DNA of 6,218 nt, taken from NCBI GenBank assembly GCA_905204385.1, contig CAJKZL010000202.1:1-6218 (forward strand), in the 5' to 3' direction. The notes under the pieces were generated by a model. The model saw nothing but the letters and a program-made list of their open reading frames with translations. It did no database searches and had not been told where the DNA came from. Position numbers and translations under genes: made by a program. The stretch comes from an uncultured Odoribacter sp. GTDB taxonomy: Bacteria; Bacteroidota; Bacteroidia; Bacteroidales; Marinifilaceae. Position 1 is the first letter of the stretch. Every line of letters starts with the position of its first letter. Below are positions 5,457 to 6,218 of the stretch, in pieces.

Positions 5457-5849
5457 GTGGAGGAGAAAGTAAGAATAGATAAATGGCTTTGGGCAGTCCG
5501 GATATTTAAAACTCGTTCTCTGGCTGCTGAAGAATGTGGCAAAGGACATGTTACCATCGGAGATGTACATGTCAAGGCTTCCCGTGAACTGAAGGGAGGT
5601 GAGATTGTGAAAGTAAGGATTCCGCCTATTGAACGGCATTATCGGGTGAAGGCACTTACGGCGAAGCGGATGTCGGCACAATTGGCGGTTGATTTTGTGG
5701 AAGAGGTGACTCCACCTGAAAATTTGGCTTTGTTGAATGCGGTAAAAGTTTATGGCTTTGAATCGCGTCCCCGGGGGTTAGGGCGTCCCACGAAACGTGA
5801 TCGCCGGATGATCGATAAAATGAAAGAAGGAGATGATTACGACTTGTAA
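5457..5849 (+). CDS. hslR: RNA-binding S4-domain protein, Hsp15 family
   Basis: The product (130 aa) belongs to the Hsp15/HslR group. In E. coli, Hsp15 binds free 50S subunits that still carry peptidyl-tRNA. The S4 domain spans residues 6-55: VRIDKWLWAVRIFKTRS at 5-21, then GHVTIGDVHVKASRELKGGE, the usual alpha-L RNA-binding pattern. After a linker the C terminus is basic (RPRGLGRPTKRDRR at 104-117), a second likely RNA contact, and ends acidic. The length matches the family. The start is GTG at 5457, which gives MEEKVRIDKW; no ATG lies in frame before the S4 domain. An AAAGGGGAAAGG run at 5429-5440 is about 17 bases upstream, too far to be an ordinary Shine-Dalgarno. It follows pth by 34 bases. 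Confidence 0.92.
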   Translation: MEEKVRIDKWLWAVRIFKTRSLAAEECGKGHVTIGDVHVKASRELKGGEIVKVRIPPIERHYRVKALTAKRMSAQLAVDFVEEVTPPENLALLNAVKVYGFESRPRGLGRPTKRDRRMIDKMKEGDDYDL

Positions 5850-5875
5850 CCTATAAATTAAAACCAGATCGTATT

Positions 5876-6218
5876 GTGTTAATAGCCAGAGAGAAAAAAA
5901 AGAATAATATTGCCGAATATATTTTGTATATGTGGCAGCTTGAAGATATGCTCCGGGCTTTGAAGCTGGATATGGAGCAGGTGGATCGTTATCTGGTGGC
6001 CGGTTTCCAGGCGTATGAACGGACTTCGAAGGAAATTCATGATTGGTATGATAACCTGATCGCTATTATGCAAAAAGAAAAAGTGGAAGAGAAAGGGCAT
6101 ATTCAGGCCCTGAAAAATACAGTGGATGAACTGACCGAATTACATTTTTTCTTGTTGCACCAGGCTCATGACGGGAGATATCGGCAATTGGTGACCCAGG
6201 CGGCCGGAAATTTGGTGG
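5876..6218 (+). CDS. DUF4924 family protein, N-terminal part (cut by window end)
   Basis: 114 residues are visible before the window ends, from a GTG at 5876 (MLIAREKKKNNIAEYILYMWQLED). I recognise this N terminus as the DUF4924 family of Bacteroidota, usually about 180 aa, of unknown function. The part present is highly charged and looks fully helical, with no signal peptide or membrane segment, so it is probably cytoplasmic. Recognisable segments are NNIAEYILYMWQLEDMLRA at 10-28 and ELTELHFFLLHQAHDGRY at 85-102. The GTG start is preferred because no ATG is available before the conserved segment; the first in-frame ATG (residue 19) would cut into it. It lies 26 bases after hslR with no terminator between, so it is probably the fourth gene of the operon. 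Confidence 0.85.
   Translation, partial: MLIAREKKKNNIAEYILYMWQLEDMLRALKLDMEQVDRYLVAGFQAYERTSKEIHDWYDNLIAIMQKEKVEEKGHIQALKNTVDELTELHFFLLHQAHDGRYRQLVTQAAGNLV

Noticed and set aside
5449..5459. GTG at 5449 as an alternative hslR start
   Set aside because: It is in a different frame from the S4 domain. The GTG at 5457 gives the expected family N terminus.
5879..6100. Minus-strand frame rich in Phe, Leu and His near the window end
   Set aside because: It is antisense to the DUF4924 gene, whose plus-strand product matches a known family.
1..6218. A novel defence, mobile or CRISPR system
   Set aside because: All genes of appreciable length are recognised housekeeping families or a known DUF. No transposase, integrase, nuclease cassette, direct-repeat array or attachment site was seen.

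Overview
The window looks like chromosomal housekeeping DNA from a member of the Bacteroidota, most likely the order Bacteroidales. Three observations support this. There is a GldB-type lipoprotein next to nadE. There is an rplY-pth-hslR-DUF4924 gene string. Several upstream regions carry copies of the Bacteroidota -7 box (TAnnTTTG), and start codons lack Shine-Dalgarno sequences but have A/T-rich leaders. The genus cannot be fixed from the sequence alone.

Layout. Positions 1-239 (minus) hold the N-terminal part of a Crp/Fnr-family regulator, cut by the window edge. Positions 323-1891 (minus) encode a two-domain NAD+ synthetase, NadE. Diverging from it are the gldB lipoprotein gene (2040-3035) and a 5-formyltetrahydrofolate cyclo-ligase gene (3066-3599), both on the plus strand. 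A hairpin that can terminate in both directions separates these from a convergent 56-residue 2[4Fe-4S] ferredoxin gene (3712-3882, minus). A 387-base gap follows (3883-4269). It holds the ferredoxin upstream region, an A/T hairpin, a GC-richer stretch I cannot identify, and the promoter and roughly 100-base leader of the next operon. Positions 4270-6218 (plus) form a tight operon: rplY (L25/Ctc), pth, hslR (Hsp15-like S4 protein) and a DUF4924 gene cut by the window end.

How the genes relate. The rplY-pth-hslR operon joins a 5S-rRNA-binding ribosomal protein, the enzyme that recycles peptidyl-tRNA, and a protein whose E. coli homologue binds 50S subunits carrying stalled peptidyl-tRNA. Translation maintenance and ribosome rescue is a coherent theme, and DUF4924 is an uncharacterised candidate member. 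The other genes are cofactor metabolism (NAD, folate), redox (ferredoxin, Crp/Fnr) and a cell-envelope lipoprotein.

I see no clearly new multi-gene system. The points most worth a second look are: NadE has phenylalanine where the glutaminase catalytic cysteine should be; a perfect 11-bp inverted repeat with a 4-base loop lies inside the pth coding sequence; rplY has a long leader with alternative pairings; and part of the 3883-4269 gap is unexplained. No tRNA, rRNA, CRISPR array or insertion sequence was recognised.
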